DNA of 64,000 nt, taken from positions 18,532-82,531 of the forward strand of contig CANJWZ010000016.1 of NCBI GenBank assembly GCA_947478725.1, given 5' to 3'. The translations under genes were made by a program, and so were the position numbers. This stretch comes from Comamonadaceae bacterium. Its GTDB lineage: Bacteria > Pseudomonadota > Gammaproteobacteria > Burkholderiales > Burkholderiaceae_C. The notes under the pieces were generated by a model. The model saw nothing but the letters and a program-made list of their open reading frames with translations, searched no databases and was not told the DNA's origin. Below are positions 61,074-64,000 of the stretch, one piece after another. How positions within the stretch are numbered: the first letter of the stretch is position 1; each line of letters starts with the position of its first letter.

Positions 61074-62057
61074 TCAGTTGGCCTGTATGCCAGCGACCCG
61101 CACCAGTTTGCCCAGGCGGGCCACGTCGGTTTTGATCAGGTTGCCAAATTCTTCCGGGCCTGCACCGACCAGATCAAAACCCAGGCTGGCCAGTTTGGCC
61201 CGCAGCGCTGGGTTGGCAATGGCTTTGGCAAACTCACTGTGCAGCTTGCGCACAACCTCTGGCGGTGTGGCGGCGGGGGCGACGATGCCGTTCCAGGCGG
61301 CATAGCCGTAACCGGGCAGACCTGCTTCGGCAATCGTCGGCGCGTCAGGCATGGCCGTCGAGCGTTTGGGCGTGCTCACGCCGTAAACGCGCAGCTTGCC
61401 GTCTTTGACAAACGCGATCACGTTGGACATGCCCGAAAACATCAGCGGCACCGTGCCGGCAATCACATCGGTCAGGGCTGGGCCCATCGCCTTGTAGGGT
61501 ACATGGGTCATCTTGACGCCTGCGGCCTCAATAAAAAACTCCATCGCCAGATGCTGGGCAGAACCTGATCCGGTCGATGAGTAATTGATACTGCCGGGCT
61601 TGGCTTTGGCCAACGCGATGAGTTCGGGAACGGTTTTTGCCGCAAATGCCGGGTTGCCCACCAACACCAGCGGCACGGTAGATGTCAGGGTAACGGGTGC
61701 AAAGTCCTTGATCGGGTCATAGGGCAGTTTGGCGTAGAGGGCCGGGTTGGCAGCCATGATGCCGTCGTTGGGCATGAACAGCGTGTAGCCGTCGGCTGGC
61801 GATTTGGCGACAGCTTCAGCGGCAATGATGCCGTTGGCGCCGGTGCGGTTGTCAACCAGCACGCCCTGTCCAGTTTGCTCGGCGACCTGCGCGGCGATGG
61901 CCCTGGCAATGGTGTCAACCGCACTGCCAGCGCCAAAGGGGACGATGAGTTTGATGGGCCGGTCTGGAAACGACTGCGCAGCGGCAGGAAGAGGTGCGCA
62001 CAGCAAGGCCATGGGCAGCAAGGCCCCTGCGATGGCAGTTCGTCGGTCAAGTCGCAT
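61074..62057 (-). CDS. Bug-family (TctC-like) solute-binding protein, third copy
   Basis: A 327-residue periplasmic protein. The signal peptide starts MRLDRRTAIAGALLPMALL, twin-arginine-like, with cleavage near AAA-QS. Family blocks follow: RPIKLIVPFGAGSAVDTIAR, VDNRTGANGIIAAEAVAKSP, DGYTLFMPN, MTHVPYKAMGPALTDVIAGT, DAPTIAEAGLPGYGYAAWNG. ATG 62057 is preferred over the upstream 62069. It heads the minus-strand trio and is divergent from the second MmgE/PrpD gene. Confidence 0.9.
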   Translation of the reverse strand: MRLDRRTAIAGALLPMALLCAPLPAAAQSFPDRPIKLIVPFGAGSAVDTIARAIAAQVAEQTGQGVLVDNRTGANGIIAAEAVAKSPADGYTLFMPNDGIMAANPALYAKLPYDPIKDFAPVTLTSTVPLVLVGNPAFAAKTVPELIALAKAKPGSINYSSTGSGSAQHLAMEFFIEAAGVKMTHVPYKAMGPALTDVIAGTVPLMFSGMSNVIAFVKDGKLRVYGVSTPKRSTAMPDAPTIAEAGLPGYGYAAWNGIVAPAATPPEVVRKLHSEFAKAIANPALRAKLASLGFDLVGAGPEEFGNLIKTDVARLGKLVRVAGIQAN

Positions 62058-62096
62058 GCAAAGCTCCAAATCAGGTGTTCAGAAGGTCGTGGTGCA

Positions 62097-62154
62097 GAAT
62101 AAATTATTCTTAATCAATTGCAAAGTATATTTATAAACATTCCGTGAATAATTT
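62097..62154. promoter_or_regulatory. Dyad-rich divergent region: three GAATAA-type half sites
   Basis: GAATAAATTATTC (62097-62109) is a perfect palindrome with a 1-bp centre. GAATAATTT (62146-62154) is an inverted copy of AAATTATTC (62101-62109), 36 bp away. GTATATTTATA (62124-62134) lies between them. The region separates divergent Bug and MmgE/PrpD genes and looks like an operator array. Confidence 0.5.
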
Positions 62155-62168
62155 TCACCACCCACACC

Positions 62169-63557
62169 ATGACCGGTTCACCAACCCCTGCAGCCGCCAG
62201 TACTGATTACCTTGATGAGTTGACCGCGTTCGTCTGCTCGGCGCAGTTGGCTGACGTGACGCCCAGGGCCTTGCAGCATTTGCGCTATATCGTGGCAGAC
62301 ACGCTGGCTGCTTGCGCGATTGGCAATCAGCAGCCTGAAATGCAGGCCATGCTGGCGCAGCAGCTTGAGCTTTCAGGCGCTGGCCAGGCTGCGGTGCTGG
62401 GGACGGGTGCCAGCCTGAACCCGATCGATGCAGCAGCCCTGAACGCGGCGGCGGGCTGCTGGCTGGAGCTGGACGAAGGCAACCTGACCAGCAATGGCCA
62501 CCCCGGCATTCAGGTGATTCCCGCCGCGCTGGCAGTGGCCCAGCAGCTGGGCAAAAGCGGCTCAGACTTTTTACTCGCCTGCGCTATTGGCTACGAGGTT
62601 TGCGCCCGCATCGGCAGCGCCTGCGACATGCGCATGTGCCTGCACCCGCATGGCACTTACGGCGTGGTGGGCGCCGCAGTCGCCGTGGGGCGACTGATGG
62701 GCTTAGATGCCGTGCAGATGCGGGAGCTGATCAATCTGGCCGGCTCATCGCCCATCGCCGGTAACCGCCAAAGCATGAAAGACGGCGCGACACTGCGCAA
62801 CTGGTACGCGTCGCACAGCGCCACCATGGGCCAGACCGCCGTGCGGTTGGTCAAAAGCGGTTTTACCGGGCCACTCGACGGGCTGACGCCCACCTGTGAC
62901 GAGGTGCTGTTCGACAACTTCAAACCCGATGTGCTGGTCAAGGACCTGGGCTCGCGCTGGCTGCTGGGCGAAGGCTACATCAAGTTGTACGGCTGCGGCC
63001 GCCCGATACACGCCGCTATTGATGCCCTGCGGCAGGCGCTGGCACCTTTGGGCGAGCCTTCCTGCTGGCCACTGGCCGACGAGATTGAACGCATCGAGGT
63101 GCGTGGCTTCAAGTTTCTGGCTTTCCTGAACCGCCGTGACATTCGCAACGCCTTTGCAACGCGCTTTTCAACGCCGTTTGCCATGGCCAGCGTCATCGTC
63201 AACCGCAGCCATGGGCTGACATGTTTTGATGATCAAGCCGCTGCAAACCCCGTCATCACGGCACTGACGCAAAAGGTTGACCTGGTGGAGGTGGACGACT
63301 ACAGCGCGCAGTTTCCGCATAAGCAGCTGTGCGACGTGCGCATCGTGCTCAAAAGTGGCGTGCAACTGGCGGGGCATTGCGACACCATTCGCGGCGAACC
63401 CGGCAATCCAGCTGACCCGGCCGAGTACCGGGACAAATTCATGGACCTGGCGCGCCGCGTGTGGCCTGCAGATCGACTCGACGCGCTGCATGATGAGGCC
63501 CTACATGTCGACCGGCTGGCCAGCATGCGGGATCTGGGTGGCTTTAAGGTTCGTTGA
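62169..63557 (+). CDS. MmgE/PrpD family protein, second copy
   Basis: A 462-residue paralogue of the gene at 59677-61053: LNAAAGCWLELDEGNLTSNG, HPGIQVIPAALAVAQQLGKS, HPHGTYGVVGAAVAVGRLMG, DGATLRNWYASHSATMGQTA, GYIKLYGCGRPIHAAIDAL. The two copies differ mainly after the first 300 residues. Separate paralogues on divergent transcripts suggest two related substrates or stereoisomers, or successive steps. ATG 62169 follows a pyrimidine-rich leader with no clear ribosome-binding site. Confidence 0.87.
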   Translation: MTGSPTPAAASTDYLDELTAFVCSAQLADVTPRALQHLRYIVADTLAACAIGNQQPEMQAMLAQQLELSGAGQAAVLGTGASLNPIDAAALNAAAGCWLELDEGNLTSNGHPGIQVIPAALAVAQQLGKSGSDFLLACAIGYEVCARIGSACDMRMCLHPHGTYGVVGAAVAVGRLMGLDAVQMRELINLAGSSPIAGNRQSMKDGATLRNWYASHSATMGQTAVRLVKSGFTGPLDGLTPTCDEVLFDNFKPDVLVKDLGSRWLLGEGYIKLYGCGRPIHAAIDALRQALAPLGEPSCWPLADEIERIEVRGFKFLAFLNRRDIRNAFATRFSTPFAMASVIVNRSHGLTCFDDQAAANPVITALTQKVDLVEVDDYSAQFPHKQLCDVRIVLKSGVQLAGHCDTIRGEPGNPADPAEYRDKFMDLARRVWPADRLDALHDEALHVDRLASMRDLGGFKVR

Positions 63558-63639
63558 CGTTTAACGTCGTCGTTGTAAGGCTGGCAGCGCACGCCGCGAA
63601 GCGGCAACCTCATGATGTGTGTCCGTGTGGGCCGACCAG

Positions 63640-63894
63640 TTAAACCGAAGCGTCACGGAACGCCCTCAGAACTGTATTAATGCGCGTCTGATAGCCAGAT
63701 CCCTGCATCTTGAACCATTCGAGTACATCTTGATCCACGCGCAGCGAAATGGATGCCTTGGAAGGCAATGGCTTCAGTCCTTTGCGAACCAAGCCGCGAA
63801 CAATGTGCTTTACTTCAACCTCCGGGTGTTCGGGCGTCGGCTTCACATCGCCAGCGCCAGACTTATGGCGCGCCCAATCAGTTTTGGATTTCAT
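63640..63894 (-). CDS. brnA: BrnA-family antitoxin
   Basis: An 84-residue CopG/ribbon-helix-helix antitoxin that neutralises BrnT and represses its own operon. VEVKHIVRGLVRKGLKPLPS is followed by the RHH segment SISLRVDQDVLEWFKMQG and GYQTRINTVLRAF, typical of BrnA. In-frame ATGs at 63960 and 63954 would add up to 22 residues, but those overlap the brnT coding end heavily; ATG 63894 gives the family start MKSKTDWAR and a 17-bp overlap with brnT. The order toxin then antitoxin is the rule for this system. Confidence 0.88.
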   Translation of the reverse strand: MKSKTDWARHKSGAGDVKPTPEHPEVEVKHIVRGLVRKGLKPLPSKASISLRVDQDVLEWFKMQGSGYQTRINTVLRAFRDASV

Positions 63895-64000
63895 CGAAGT
63901 AGATTTGCGACTCGCGCTTGGTTGCTTTTCGGAACGAGATGACGCGGATTTCATATTCATTCTCCGTATGTACGACTGAAACAGTGATGCCAGCGAGCAA
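63878..64000 (-). CDS. brnT: BrnT-family ribonuclease toxin, C-terminal part (cut by window edge)
   Basis: The minus-strand frame is open from the window end and stops at 63878-63880. The last 40 residues contain VSVVHTENEYEIRVISFRKA and TKRESQIYF, the C-terminal strand and helix of BrnT, a RelE-fold endoribonuclease that halts translation. The R-I-S-x-R-K-A-T-K-R-E pattern holds its catalytic basic residues. It overlaps brnA by 17 bp. The N-terminal half lies outside the window. Confidence 0.82.
   Translation of the reverse strand: MLAGITVSVVHTENEYEIRVISFRKATKRESQIYFDEIQN

Overview
The window reads as part of the chromosome of a phototrophic betaproteobacterium of the Burkholderiales, most like Comamonadaceae such as Rhodoferax. 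This is inferred from gene content: a purple-bacterial photosynthesis gene cluster with a HiPIP gene, the aerobic cyclase AcsF, a hpf-ptsN-hprK block, several Bug-type solute-binding proteins, and two families of intergenic repeats of a kind I associate with that family. No database search was run.

Layout. (1) 1-21458 is mostly housekeeping: the 3' end of pyrF, a DMT exporter overlapping uvrA, ssb, a MipA/OmpV porin-like protein, mnmA-hprK-ptsN-hpf, corA, a wrecked mtnN, fadD, a three-gene pntAB transhydrogenase, mmsA with a divergent LysR regulator, a NUDIX hydrolase and a CitE-like lyase. (2) 21639-46130 is a photosynthesis gene cluster segment. One long minus-strand superoperon runs bchF-bchN-bchB-bchH-bchL-bchM-lhaA-puhA-puhB-puhC-acsF-puhE-crtI-crtB-orf54, with gaps of at most 72 bp and many overlaps. 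Divergent from it are an AerR/PpaA-type cobalamin-binding regulator and a ppsR/crtJ gene. A second, strongly diverged ppsR paralogue lies convergent to the first and divergent from bchG-bchP-orf97, and the HiPIP gene closes the segment. The puf genes, bchCXYZ, bchID, and crtE/C/D/F are absent, so the cluster must be split. (3) 46369-63557 is a catabolic region. A GntR-FCD regulator faces a 12-gene plus-strand operon: CoA-transferase, crotonase, NitT/TauT-type ABC importer, deacetylase-fold protein, SDR, acyl-CoA dehydrogenase, MaoC-like hydratase, FAD monooxygenase, Bug protein and Asp/Glu-racemase-fold protein. It is followed by Bug-MmgE/PrpD-Bug on the minus strand and a second MmgE/PrpD gene on the plus strand. 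It looks like uptake and CoA-dependent breakdown of an organic acid; the substrate is unknown. (4) The right edge holds brnA and the 3' end of brnT, a type II toxin-antitoxin pair.

How it works together. The photosynthesis segment supplies Mg-chelatase subunit H, the methyltransferase, the aerobic cyclase, the dark-operative protochlorophyllide reductase, the C3-vinyl hydratase, the bacteriochlorophyll synthase and reductase, reaction-centre subunit H, assembly factors, the first two carotenoid steps and an electron donor to the reaction centre. The control logic is visible in the DNA. Two perfect PpsR/CrtJ sites (TGT-N12-ACA) 8 bp apart overlay a strong sigma70-like promoter for bchG whose predicted start point is the A of the bchG ATG. 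The bchF promoter has the same geometry. The most unusual items are the two unequal PpsR paralogues with an AerR homologue, and this apparent leaderless design of bchF and bchG.
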